A DNA stretch of 64,000 nucleotides. Source: Actinostola sp. cb2023 (Eukaryota > Cnidaria > Anthozoa > Actiniaria > Actinostolidae). Under the pieces are notes generated by a model that was given only the letters and a program-made list of their open reading frames with translations, had not been told where the DNA came from and did no database searches. The DNA is taken from NCBI GenBank assembly GCA_033675265.1, contig JAUJYZ010000182.1:1-64000 (forward strand), given 5' to 3'. Below are positions 12,480 through 23,661 of the stretch, piece after piece. The translations under genes and the position numbers were made by a program. Position 1 is the stretch's first letter, and each line of letters opens with the position of its first letter.

Positions 12480-12666
12480 ATGTCCTGGAAATGCAACTCA
12501 GCTTACTAATCATGTATGCAATAATTATATACTGATTATGTACATATTTGCTTGGGCTACAACCTGTGATTTTGTGAGCTAGATTTCATTTAATATCACT
12601 ATTAATTATATATAGCATTCATATATTCAACATGACTGCATCGACTGATATAAACATACACTAATT
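12480..12666. repeat. Reverse copy of the 98-bp satellite's flank with one monomer
   Basis: The reverse complement of about 18510-18640. It includes one degenerate monomer (TTGTGAGCTAGATTT, AACCTGTGATTTTG) but no tandem expansion. It represents an unexpanded version of the locus that became the satellite at 18.6 kb. Confidence 0.7.
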
Positions 12667-12914
12667 AGTCGGGCTTCCTGTGGAAGGAGCCCGACTCTGG
12701 AAATGCAGACGGCGTTCTTCGTAGACCCCAGAAAGCATATTGGGTTCTACAGCGCATGCACCTAGACATGAAGTCTGGCCAAGAAAGATTACAAAGCACA
12801 AACCAATCATGGAAAGCACCGGAGGTCAAGGGGCCAAAATATAAATCTTTTCTCGTCTAAATCTGAATTTAGATTGAAACAGGACGCTCTAGTAGCGTGA
12901 AGTCGGGCTATTAA
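12667..12914 (+). mobile_element. Short Helentron-like element, family 1
   Basis: Begins with the hairpin AGTCGGGCTTCCTGTGGAAG and its GCCCGACT partner. Ends GACGCTCTAGTAGCGTGAAG followed by TCGGGCTATTA. Related copies lie at 19.46, 20.01, 31.5-36.4, 37.8 and 40.3 kb. No protein is encoded. The asymmetrical terminal pairing plus 3' hairpin fits Helitron2/Helentron-type non-autonomous elements. Confidence 0.6.
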
Positions 12915-12937
12915 CGCACGGGCAACAGGTCACGTAG

Positions 12938-15450
12938 TATGGCGCGCCGATCCGGACAAAAATACTTCTGTTTAAAAATATACGACTTGTGTGAAATATA
13001 GTACTTACTTATCGGTAAAATTATACTACTTGTTTGAAAATATAACACTTGTTACTGAGTAAATATATACGACTTGCTTGAAAATATACGACTTGCTTGA
13101 AATTATACGACTTGCTTGAAAATATACGACTTGAATTGCTTCGACTTGCTTGAAAATATACGACTTGCTTGAAAATATACGACTTGCTTGAAAATATACG
13201 ACTTGCTTGAAAATATACGACTTGCTTGAAAATATACGACTTGCTTTAAAATATACGACTGGCTTGAAAATATACGACTTGAATTGCTTCGACTTGCTTG
13301 AAAATATACGACTTGCTTGAAAATATACGACTTGCTTGAAAATATACGACTTGCTTTAAAATATAAGACTTGCTTGAAAATATACGACTTGCTTGAAAAT
13401 ATAAGACTTCAAAGGCGCCCGCGATCGGTGGTCAGCAGTGGCACGATGAATACCCCGAGGGGGGAGGAGTGGATAACGGCTATACACAGGCTATACAGCC
13501 ATCATGGAGAACGAGAATGATGCTTTGTTAGAAGTATTACAAATTGGAAAAAATCTTAACGAAGAAGTACAGAGAAACCGTTTTGATACGGAGCCTTTTT
13601 AGTGCCATTGATCACACTTTTTTCTAGCGACCGGTTTGGCATCAACCACTTTTTTTTGCCGACTTTTTTGCATCAACCAATTTTTTATGCCGTGATTTTT
13701 GCATCGACCACTTTTTTTTGCTGTGATTTTTGCCGACTTTTTGGTCGACTTTTTGGCCGTGATTTTGGCCGACTTTTTGGCCATAATTTTGGCCGGCTTT
13801 TTTGCCGTGATTTTTGCCGTGATTTTTGATTATCGACTGGTTAGTCCAGAGAGATTGGTGGGTAGTCAAGGTTTTGTGTGTGTGTTTTTGGGGTGGAGTT
13901 GAAGGGAGAAGGATAGGGGTGATGTTCATGGAGGAGGGGGCAATGGGATATGGGAACTGGAACAGTGGAAGAGAGTGTAAATTTATGGGGGGATTAAATG
14001 TAGGGATATGGGGGAGGAAGCGATTGGATGAGGGTGTGATTAGCGGGTGAGGGGCTGTGGGAGACGGGAAGGGGGAGAGAGTGTTGAGAGTGTGTGGGGG
14101 GGGAGGTTTGCAATTTGAAATGGAAGAAAAGGAGAAATGAGGGGTGAAGGGAAGTAGGTGGATTGAGGGTGGGTGTTGGGGATGCAGGGAAGGTGAAGTT
14201 TTTCAGGAGGGAAAAAAGGAATAAAAAGTGGGAGAGATGGGTGGAATGGATGTGGAGATGCAAGAGTGTGATGCAGAGAAATGGATGGTAGAAAGGATGG
14301 AGAAAGAAGAAAGAGATGGAAAGTAAGCGGATATAGTGACAGATATAGATATGTATCAAGTGACGGATATAGATATGGATGATAGAAAAGAGGAGAAGAA
14401 TGAAAGAAGTGGAATGTGAGTGGAAAAGTAGAGTGACAGGTAGAGAGATGGATGTTTGAAATGAAGAGAAGAGGGAAGTGGAAAGTATGTGGAATAGCTA
14501 AAGTGACAGAGAAATGGACGAAGGATATCCAATCCGGCTTCCTCCCCCATATCCCTACATTTTATTCCCCCATAAATTTACACTCTCTTCCAGTTCCCAT
14601 ATTCCATTGCCCCCTCCCCCTCCCCCCTCCCCCTACCTTTCACCTCCACCCCAAAAACACACACACAAACCTTGACTACCCACCAGTCTCTCTGGACTAA
14701 CCAGTCGATAATCAAAAATCACGGCAAAAATCACGGCCAAAAAGTCGGCCAAAAAGTCGGCCAAAAAGTCGGCCAAAAAGTCGGCAAAAATCACGGCAAA
14801 AAAAAGTGGTCGATGCAAAAATCACGGCATAAAAAATTGGTTGATGCAAAAAAGTCTGCAAAAAAAAGTGGTTGATGCCAAACCGGTCGCTAGAAAAAAA
14901 GTGTGATCAATGGCACTAAAAGGCTCCGTAGTAGCCTGTGTATAGCCGTTATCCACTCCTCCCCCCTCGGGGTATTCATCGTGCCACTGCTGACCACCGA
15001 TCGCGGGCGCCTTTGAAGTCTTATATTTTCAAGCAAGTCTTATATTTTAAAGCAAGTCGTATATTTTCAAGCAAGTCGTATATTTTCAAGCAAGTCGAAG
15101 CAATTCAAGTCGTATATTTTCAAGCAAGTCTTATATTTTAAAGCAAGTCGTATATTTTCAAGCAAGTCGTATATTTTCAAGCAAGTCGTATATTTTCAAG
15201 CAAGTCGAAGCAATTCAAGTCGTATATTTTCAAGCATGCAAGTCGTATATTTTAATTTCAAGCAAGTCGAAGCAATTCAAGTCGTATATTTTCAAGCAAG
15301 TCGTATATTTTCAAGCAAGTCGTATATATTTACTCAGTAACAAGTGTTATATTTTCAAACAAGTAGTATAATTTTACCGATAAGTACTATATTTCACACA
15401 AGTCGTATATTTTTAAACAGAAGTATTTTTGTCCGGATCGGCGCGCCATA
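12938..15450. mobile_element. 2.5-kb giant foldback element, 6-bp target duplication
   Basis: Termini are TATGGCGCGCCGATCCGGAC and its complement, flanked by ACGTAG on both sides (12932-12937 and 15451-15456). The arms (12938-14028 and 14529-15450) are almost wholly inverted copies. From outside in they hold tandem 19-bp units (TACGACTTGCTTGAAAATA), a unique block with GGCGCCCGCGATCGG, and tandem GTCGGCCAAAAA-type units. The undisturbed target survives as CACGTAGAGTCAG at 22479-22491. No transposase is present; the superfamily is unknown. Confidence 0.9.
13880..14528. repeat. Purine-rich tract at the foldback centre
   Basis: About 650 bp of the plus strand consist mainly of G and A (for example GGGAGACGGGAAGGGGGAGA). 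This includes the 500-bp spacer between the palindrome arms. Such tracts can form triplex or G-quadruplex structures; that is known in general, not shown here. ORFs on the complementary strand here are Pro/Ser/His-rich by-products. Confidence 0.8.
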
Positions 15451-15456
15451 ACGTAG

Positions 15457-16110
15457 AGTCAGTATTTTGGGTAATATTTGTATTTTCTGTATCGGTTATA
15501 AGCTGTCCGAAGCTCTGTTATTGTCTGTATTTGTATCTGATGACCTTTATGGACCTTTAGTAATCCGAATCCCGACATCTGGTTTTATTTATGACGTCAG
15601 CGAAAGCCCCGACTACCTAAGAAGGGAGAGGGTATGCAACTAGTCTCCCTCGCTATGTCGGGACATGGTTTAAACTCTGGAAACTCGTTAATTATGGTGT
15701 TGGTTTTGACAGATTTATATTTCTTAAATGTCAATCGCGCGCGCATCCTGAGCCGTAGGTTCGCATTTCAGTTGGGTTTTATTCGTGTTTGAAGACAGCC
15801 CAAACTTTGTTTCTTCTCTCTTCATTGTTTTAGATTCGTTACTTATATCTATTATTCGCTCATTGCTTACTTGGATCAATCAAGAAATCAGAAAAGTTAG
15901 TTGTTTATAACCGCCAATATTTCAAATAACAGATATTGAATTACTATTGTTGAGTAGTAACTGGCTTGAAAATTAACAATGTGAACATGCATAAAAGATT
16001 AAAACTAGCTAAATCTTCAAACACGATGATAGATGAACAAACGCGTACATGAGCTTAGCTAGCTAACTTTCGCTGTAGTCTGAACGCACTAATATTTCCT
16101 TAGAAATTTC
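15457..16110. repeat. Dispersed repeat unit, copy 1
   Basis: Segments of this stretch recur downstream: GTCAGTATTTTGGGTAATAT at 22486 and onwards, GACCTTTAGTAATCCGAATC at about 26329, and the part with GTCGGGACATGGTTT near 23138-23465. It is the uninterrupted form of a repeat split by the 22552-26300 transposon. No gene seen. Confidence 0.75.
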
Positions 16111-16314
16111 TAGTACATGACGAAAGTCACGGGTCATGTTTTGTAACGCGCTTAATCTGCCGCACCAAGTTAGTTAAATAATTTACTTCCTTATTACGTA
16201 GTTCTTGTTTAATAGTATTATATATATTTCACGCTTTTCTAAATTGCACTCTATGTCAATTAAATAAGTTAAATAAGTTAGAATATGTTTACTATCGTAT
16301 TTCAGTTCGACCTA

Positions 16315-16450
16315 CAATAGCGGAATGTGCTAATACCAGGAACACCGGAACGACCATCGGAACGGAACCACAGGAACGACCGGAACCAAACATCGGAACC
16401 ACCGGAACGACCAAAATAAAACATCGGAACGATCAAAATAAAAAAATATA
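16315..16450. repeat. CGGAAC-rich short tandem repeats
   Basis: Irregular repeats of GGAACGACCGGAACCA and ACATCGGAACCACC. The minus-strand ORF across it is probably not a gene. Confidence 0.75.
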
Positions 16451-16775
16451 TATAAATAAAATAAAACGACTGCCCATTGGGGGAGGGGGAGGAAACTGTT
16501 TTCCTTGAATACAAATAAAGGCCATAAAAGGTCTCTGTTTTCCTCGAAATATTAAATTCCAAGTTCGATCTCATTTACAGTTAGAAAATGATCTTCTGTA
16601 AAGCCTGACATACAAATATAACGACATCCATCCCATCGTTTCAGTGTGAACAATATATAATATACATATTCAACATCACTCCACATCATTGTTATTATTT
16701 CAAATTTATTCCAGCTAACAAGGAATCATTTAATTAAGAAAGTAAATTACCATTATTTCAATTAGAGTCGTTTTC

Positions 16776-16890
16776 GTATGAGTGGGAAACCTACGGTACC
16801 GTGACACTCAAATGGCTTCCTTTCTGGACCAATCAAAAAGCGTGCAGACACTGCACGGCACGCACGGTACCGTAAATTTCCCACTTATAC
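16776..16890. mobile_element. Small MITE with palindromic GGTACC arms
   Basis: The end GTATGAGTGGGAAACCTACG pairs with CGTAAATTTCCCACTTATAC, and each arm contains a CGGTACCGT palindrome. Length about 115 bp. A similar right end (CCCACTTATACG) is at 50359-50370, so it is a repeated family. Confidence 0.65.
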
Positions 16891-18589
16891 TAAACTTTGA
16901 ATGCAAGCAATTATAATATCAATATAAATATTGTATATGAGCTGATGCTGGTGACGTTAGAACACAACAAAACGTTATTGTCTTTGTACCTCGAGCTCTG
17001 GTGCCAAAATAAATGAACAAGTTCAGTATACAAATATATCATGATTCTTCTTATTCCTGGTCCTCCTAATTGAACAAAACTTTGCACAAATGTCTATGCA
17101 TGCACGTCTTACAAGGATCTCGAAGGAATAAAGTCTATTCCAGATACGCATACTCTAAATCATCCTCGAGCGTTTTCGAAAGGGCTGTTCTACGACGTCG
17201 TTCCACGAACTCGAACTCATCAAAAAATGAATTGAAAAGCAAATGAAATGAACTCAAAAACTATCATGTCCTCGCTATGTCATGTTTGTTGCTAATTGTA
17301 ATAGTACGTGTACAGTTATGTCCTTGAGTATTTATAATTAAACTCACGACCAGCGATGTAACATGACGAGCCGCAGCGCTTGGATACGCTCAACCTGGGC
17401 ATTTCAAATGCCCAGGTTACGCCACAGGGAAGCTACGCATACAATAGAAGTGTGAACAGAAGAGATCAAGGATCCGAGATAATATGAGAAAGATATGTCA
17501 TCGCATCGTGTTTTTTCATATTTATATTTACATAATTTACTAGTTTAACGGAGGGTCAATTGTTGAAACAAGATGAACTAAGCACTTTTGTGTGTCATTT
17601 AAAATATTGTCAAACGTATTAGTACGGCTTGTAACGCTCGAGGTTGCAGTGATATCTTGATAACCAGACCTCACTTCCGGCGCAAGGCATAGTGATCCGA
17701 ATAATATTTTGCGGTTTATTACTCTGTCTATTCTTCGGCTCTTACCGAAATCAATAAAAATGGGTAAATATCCCTCGTCATTGCACCGTTCAAGAAGTAT
17801 ATTATTCACTTGTTTCGACTGGACTTCATCAACTTCAATTGTCGAATCACTAACTTTATAACTAACTTAACTTTATACGCAAACTTTATATGCGCTTGGT
17901 TCCGCGGTTGGTTCACGAACAATCCAAAGGCATTTCTTCATGGATATCCCACCACATTTTCTTCCTTCTCCCTTCTTCTATTTTCCTTACTCGATTATTC
18001 TCCTTCCTTTTGCCTCTATTTTCTTTTTAGAATGTGCACCCCAGACTCAGTACGCATCACTCATACTAAGGGTGGTGGGGTGGGGAAAATCTTGAGATTT
18101 TTAAAAATACCGGTGAATTTGTGCGCGCAAAACTATTTACGTTCCTTTACATCGGAATTCCCGGTTTAAAGCAGACTACGTTTTCTTTGCTGACACATTC
18201 ATGAAAAATGCAAAAAATGGAAATATATATTTGTTCATTACCTGAATGAATGAATGAATGAACTTTATTTAAAGAAGGTTACCTGACTGTGGTCTCCCTT
18301 CATGGTGATTTCAAATTGCATAAATCAAATAAAATATCCCATTACAGTGATTGGTATTTGAATGGCATAATAAAATTAAACAACCAATATTGACATTATT
18401 GTAAATGACATGACTAAAATCAATGTCTTGAAGCTTTCTTATAATCTGCTATAATAGTTAACATATTCATTTGTTCATTTTCTGGCTTCTGTGCACTTAT
18501 TTACCACTTTTTTATTTAGTCAGTATTATCATTAGTGTATGCTTATACAGTATATCAGTCCATATGCTATATAATTAATAGTGATAATG
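16891..18589. other. Intergenic stretch with repeat fragments
   Basis: 17210-17380 matches 33420-33580 (CCACGAACTCGAACTCAT, AAACTCACGACCAGCGATGT). A short palindrome (GGGCATTTCAAATGCCC) lies near 17397. GAATGAATGAATGAATGAAC is at about 18243. The ORFs at 17540-17809 (minus) and 17810-18169 (plus) show no domain, signal or splice context that I can support as genes. Confidence 0.55.
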
Positions 18590-19457
18590 AAATCTAGCTC
18601 ACAAAATCACAGGCGTGCAGCCCAAGCTATTCTGTTGCAAAATCATTGCATTTAGGAGTCTAGATTATAATTATTGCATGTGAATTTAAATCTAGCTCAC
18701 AAAATCACAGGCGTGCAGCCCAAGCTATTCTGTTGCAAAATCATTGCACTTAGGAGTCTAGATTATAATTATTGTATGTGAATTTAAATCTAGCTCACAA
18801 AATCACAGGCATGCCGCCTAAGCAATTCTGTTGCAAAATCATTGCACTTAGGAGTCTAGATTATAATTATTGTATGTGAATTTAAATCTAGCTCACAAAA
18901 TCACAGCCATGCCGCCTAAGCAATTCTGTTGCAAAATCATTGCACTTAGGAGTCTAGATTATAATTATTGCATGTGAATTTAAATCTAGCTCACAAAATC
19001 ACAGCCATGCCGCCTAAGCAATTCTGTTGCAAAATCATTGCACTTAGGAGTCTAGATTATAATTATTGCATGTGAATTTAAATCTAGCTCACAAAATCAC
19101 AGGCATGCCGCCTAAGCAATTCTGTTGCAAAATCATTGCACTTAGGAGTCTAGATTATAATTATTGTATGTGAATTTAAATCTAGCTCACAAAATCACAG
19201 GCATGCCGCCTAAGCAATTCTGTTGCAAAATCATTGCACTTAGGAGTCTAGATTATAATTATTGCATGTGAATTTAAATCTAGCTCCACAAAATCACAGG
19301 CATGCCGCCTAAGCAATTCTGTTGCAAAATCATTGCACTTAGGAGTCTATAGATTATAATTATTGCATGTGAATTTAAATCTAGCTCACAAAATCACAGG
19401 CATGCCGCCTAAGCAATTCTGTTGCAAAATCATTGCACTTAGGAGTCTAGATTATAA
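18590..19457. repeat. 98-bp satellite array, about nine units
   Basis: The unit contains AAATCTAGCTCACAAAATCA, TGCAAAATCATTGCACTTAG and GAGTCTAGATTATAATTATT. Starts at 18593, 18691, 18789, 18887 and so on give a constant 98-bp period. Two outer left units carry GGCGTGCAGCCCAAG and the inner ones GGCATGCCGCCTAAG, so the array grew from one variant. Some units differ by only a few bases, pointing to recent expansion. It ends exactly at a Helentron-like terminus. Confidence 0.95.
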
Positions 19458-19880
19458 CTAGACGCTCTTCTAGCGTGAAGTCGGGCTTCTAAATGAAATG
19501 TAACCTATTTGAACTAAATATAGATATCTTATAGTGCGATTTTCAGTGCGATTGAAACAGTTTTTGGTTGCTCGTCGTTGCATGACTCGAGCTCGATAGA
19601 ACATGCTTTCCTTGCAATTTCAGAACTGCGAACTTTACAGTATATCAGTAAAAAACGTTAATAGCCCGACTTCACGCTACTAGAGCGTCCTGTTTCAATC
19701 TAAATTTAGATTTAGACGAGAAAATACTTATATTTTGGCCCCTTGACCTCCGGTGCTTTCCCTGATTGGTTTGTGCTTTGTAATCTTTCTTGGCCAGACT
19801 TTATGTCTCCTTCGGCTTTAGCTCGACGTTTAATAGCCTGCGTAGCTTAATATAAAACTAGACGCTCTTCTAGCGTGAAG
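19458..19880 (-). mobile_element. Helentron-like family-1 copy (reverse)
   Basis: Opens with the complement of the 3' end: CTAGACGCTCTTCTAGCGTG, then AAGTCGGGCTTC. It runs through the internal hairpin at 19662-19690 to CGACGTTTAATAGCCTGCGTAG. A second identical 3' terminus starts at 19858 and is interrupted by transposon B after AGCGTGAAG; its remainder continues at 22275. Non-coding. Confidence 0.6.
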
Positions 19881-20011
19881 GAGTTTGACTTTTGGTCGCG
19901 GGTCGCGGGTCGCGGGTAGATGGTGCGGCTGCGGGTAGATGGTGCGGATGCGGGTAAAAAGGTGCGGCTGCGGGTAAAAAGTGCGGGTAGAAATATACAA
20001 TTTTTTTTATT

Positions 20012-20452
20012 AGTCGGGCTTCCTGTGGAAGCCCTGACTCTAAAAATGAGAAGCGTTCTTTGTCGTCGTTGACCTCAAATCCTGTGCATGCGCCCTGTGC
20101 CGGCCGAAGGAGACATAAAGTCTGGCCAAGAAAGATTAGAAAGCACAAACCAATCAGGGAAAGCACCGGAGGTCAAGGGGTCGAAATATAAGTCTTTTTT
20201 CGTCTGTATCTAAATTTAGATTGAAACAGGACGCTCTAGTAGCGTGAAGCCGGACTGCTAATTAACGTTTTTACTGATATACTGTAAAGTTCGCAGTACT
20301 GAAATTGCAAGGAAAGCATGTTCTATCGAGCTCGAATCACGCAACGACGAGCAACCAAAAACTGTTTCAATCGCACTATAAGATATCTATATTTAGTTCA
20401 AATAGGTTACATTTCATTTAGAAGCCCGACTTCACGCTAGAAGAGCGTCTAG
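20012..20452 (+). mobile_element. Complete short Helentron-like element, family 1
   Basis: 5' end AGTCGGGCTTCCTGTGGAAG; 3' end GAAGCCCGACTTCACGCTAG followed by AAGAGCGTCTAG. The 5' terminal AGTCGGGCTTC is complementary to the 3' subterminal GAAGCCCGACT, and a 3' hairpin (ACGCT-AGAAG-AGCGT) precedes CTAG. It sits in a T-rich site without obvious target duplication. These are the features described for Helitron2/Helentron non-autonomous copies. It encodes no protein. Confidence 0.7.
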
Positions 20453-21324
20453 TTTTATTTAAAAATATCGATTTTGTCATAAAGTCGATAATTAAGGTAA
20501 TCGTTAATTAAAAAAAACCTAACCCTTCTTCTTTATACTTTGGCATGGTGGTTCTATTTCTGGCATCTTAAATATGGTTCATGTTCACACCTTGTCAGAA
20601 GAAAGAATCGTTAAAATTGGAATATTTTCTAGTTCTTCTGACATGAATAAAAATAAAAATGTATGTTTTACTAAAAGTTTGTGGGTATCGCCATCAGCTT
20701 TACCACTAGGACTCCCCTCGTTTAATTACTGGTTAGTAATCAGCTGGATAATTTCTAGCATTTTGTAAAAACTGTCAGATCAGACAACAAAAAGGGATGT
20801 GACGTCTTGTCAATCATATGCATGGTTAACAAATTAGTAAGCCCGGCCAAAGGTCATCTTCTTCATTACCTGGACACAGGGACTGCATGTGCGATTCATT
20901 CATTCGAGTATTGTATTATCAGTGGTTATAGAAGACTTCTAGTAATTGTGCAGGTAAGTGTTACACACTGCTTCCATTTAATGACTACTAGTACTCTAGC
21001 AATTGTGAATCACAATTTACCGGGATCGGCTAACAATTTCGCTGGAAGTATGTGAAGTGAATGATTCAGTCCTTGATGCTATATGAAAAACACAAACGCC
21101 GTTTAATTATAATATATAACACTTTTCGGACTTGTGCTTATTTGGAATAAAGCAATTGTGCAATTCATATATGATTTGGCTTCAGAAACTCCAGCACATA
21201 GCGAAGTCAGCATTTATAATTCTGACACAAGAATTTGGTATTTTAGAAACCAGCATTTTACTTAGGCTAATGAAGAGCAATTTCTAATTTTTAATTTTCC
21301 CTTGTCTCGTTATGTTCAAGGAAA

Positions 21325-21471
21325 ATGGATTCCATTTTAAAGACTCGAATTGTCGAAGCAGGATATCAAGTCAGCCATGACCCCGGTTCGGACGGGAACT
21401 GTTTCTACCGTGCCGCAGCTTTCCAGCTTGGACTACCTTGGGAGTCAGTAAAAGACGATGTGTTCCACTAG
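21325..21471 (+). pseudogene. OTU-like cysteine protease relic, copy B
   Basis: A 48-codon frame starting at ATG 21325. Residues 18-35 (HDPGSDGNCFYRAAAFQL) match the N-terminal catalytic segment of the OTU family: Asp-Gly-Asn-Cys at 23-26 with the nucleophile Cys26, then Phe/Tyr-Arg-Ala-Ala. In functional enzymes it hydrolyses ubiquitin or ubiquitin-like linkages, and the catalytic His lies roughly 100 residues later. Here a 5-base insertion creates TAG at 21469-21471, which copy A does not have. OTU domains are known passengers of some eukaryotic transposons. It is a dead fragment, not a working protease. Confidence 0.65.
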
Positions 21472-22283
21472 ACTATCTTCAGCTCAACCAGTACGACGGG
21501 AGTTTTTTTTAATGTTTCATGTGTCCGCGTATCGTGCAATTGAGTGGGACTGGGAACGAGACCATGAGGCTTGAGATTTCCAAGGCGCTTCATGCGTAAT
21601 TTTTCGAAGGAAATCTCGCAGGTCCTTGCACTCTTTCCTCGTCGATTCTGTGAAATTTGTTAAAAAAATCAAGTTATCGAATTAATTTTCTTTTTTATAG
21701 CAACAAGGAAACGACCGCCAGTAGATATTTTAAATTATCAAAATAAACACATATATTTAAAGGAACTCGTAAGTTTATATTGTTGATTTTATCGCAGTTG
21801 AGTTTGTGATATCGATTTTAGGGGTGCGAACGACGAGACCCGTCACTGTTGCCCAACTTGGCGTACTAAGAAAACAAGAAAATGCAGTAGAGTGAAGTTA
21901 TTTATTATGTTTATCTAATTTTTATTTTTATTCTTTTACCCGTCGAAGTGAAGCAGTGATAACCTACCAACTGAACATGAACCATATTTAAGATGCCAGA
22001 AATAGAACCACCATGCCAAAGTATAAAGACAAGAAGGGTTAGGTTTTTTTAATGAACGATTACCTTGAGCATGAATCATGCTTTGAAAAAAATTATCGAC
22101 TTTATGACAAAATCGATATTTTTAAATTTAAAAAAAAAAATTTGTATATTTCTACCCGCACTTTTTACCCGCACTTTTTACGCGCACCCGCACCTTTTTA
22201 CCCGCAGCCGCACCATCTACCCGCACCCGCACCATCTACCCGCGACCCGCGACCCGCGACCAAAAGTCAAACTCAGCGTGAAG

Positions 22284-22551
22284 TCGGGCTTCTAAATGAA
22301 ATGTAACCTATTTGAACTAAATATAGATATCCTATAGTGCGATTTTCAGTGCGATTGAAACAGTTTTTGGTTGCTCGTCGTTGCATGACTCGAGCTCGAT
22401 AGAACATGCTTTCCTTGCAATTTCAGTACTGCGAACTTTACAGTATATCAGTAAAAACGTTAATCACGGGCAACAGGTCACGTAGAGTCAGTATTTTGGG
22501 TAATATTTGTATTTTCTGTATCGGTTATAAGCTGTCCGAAGCTCTGTTATT
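22284..22551. repeat. Rest of the split Helentron copy and start of repeat copy 2
   Basis: 22275-22462 continues the Helentron-like copy split by transposon B. From about 22467 (CACGGGCAACAGGTCACGTA) it becomes the second copy of the dispersed repeat. This includes the unoccupied ACGTAG target (22480-22485) of the giant foldback element. Confidence 0.75.
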
Positions 22552-23661
22552 GGGGTGTAGATAAAACGCGGGCGCGGACGGCGGCCGGCGGACGGCGGAC
22601 GGCGGACGGCGGACCGCGGCCGGCGGCCGGCAGACGGCGGACAGCGGACGGCGGACGGCGGACCAAATTGAAAATTGAAAAAAGAGAAAAAGAGAGAGAA
22701 AACAAAACAAAATTGTAAAAAATGTTTTTATTTTTTTTAGACAAATAGATGTCTACTGCTACTGATATGTATACTTCGAAGTGAGAAACAAAAGAAAACA
22801 TTAATTAGTGTACCACCGTATGTTTAATAAGCTGCAAAGGTCTATCGATTATCATATGTGATAGCTTTTCTTTTCTTTTGATTTGACTTACATTAGAACT
22901 TGGAATCGGTTTGAATACGAAACACAATTAGCTTGCCTGTAACATAAAGTGAAATGTAAAGTAAGCAGAAATAAATGAATTGTCGACAAATCACAACGAC
23001 GGTAAACTTGGGTATTAAACACAGTGATATAAAGGCCGGTAGTAGTAGTGGAATGGATGTATTTGCCAGATTGACTCATAGCGTCGTTTACTCAGTCATT
23101 GGGAATATTAACCGGAAACAGGCAAATTTCAAACCATGTCGGGACATGGTTTTTAATAACTCTGGAAACTCGCTAATGGTGTTGGTTTTGTCATCTTCAT
23201 TTGTTTTAGATTCGTTACTTATATCTATTATTCACTCCTCGTTTACTTGGATCAATCAAGAAATCAGAAAAGTTAGTTGTTTATAACCGCCAAAATTTCA
23301 AATAACAGATATTGGATTACTATTGTTGAGTAGTAACTAGCTTGAATATTAACAATGTGAACATGCAATAAAGGTTAACTAGCTAAATCTTCAAACACGA
23401 CGATAGATGAACAAACACGTATATGAGCTTAGCTAGCTAACTTTCGCTGAAAGTCTGAACGCACTACATAAGAACTTTGAATTGAACATACGTAATAAAG
23501 CTAGCTTGTAACATTAAAGTGAAATGTTAAAGTAAGGAGAAATAAATGATATTGCCGACAAATCACAACGACGGTAAACTTGGGTAGGAAGGAATGCATG
23601 TGAAACCAGGGCGAGGTGTTTGCCAGATTGACTCATGTCAGTCAAGATAACGTCGTTTACA

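Larger units (their letters stand above)
19881..22274 (+). mobile_element. Foldback transposon B, 9-bp target duplication, OTU relic
   Basis: Same ends as element A (GAGTTTGACTTTTGGTCGCG and complement), here flanked by AGCGTGAAG on both sides (19872-19880 and 22275-22283). The target was the 3' hairpin of a Helentron-like element. A 441-bp Helentron-like copy (20012-20452) is inserted in the left arm. A 64-codon ORF (20574-20768) is identical to one in element A but has no recognisable domain; it reflects copy identity rather than proven coding. Confidence 0.85.

Noticed and set aside
13599..14875. Lys/Ala- and Phe/Ala-rich ORFs near 13.6-14.9 kb
   Set aside because: They lie in tandem units of the foldback arms and appear in mirrored form in both arms.
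17540..18169. Adjacent ORFs of 89 (minus) and 119 (plus) codons
   Set aside because: No domain, targeting signal, splice context or second copy; ordinary chance ORFs in AT-rich DNA.
16891..18250. Possible tRNA or snRNA genes
   Set aside because: I looked for A/B-box-like pairs and clover-leaf folds across the window and found none convincing; a tRNAscan-SE/Infernal run would be decisive.
18590..19457. CRISPR-like array
   Set aside because: No unique spacers; whole 98-bp units are repeated and the sequence is eukaryotic.
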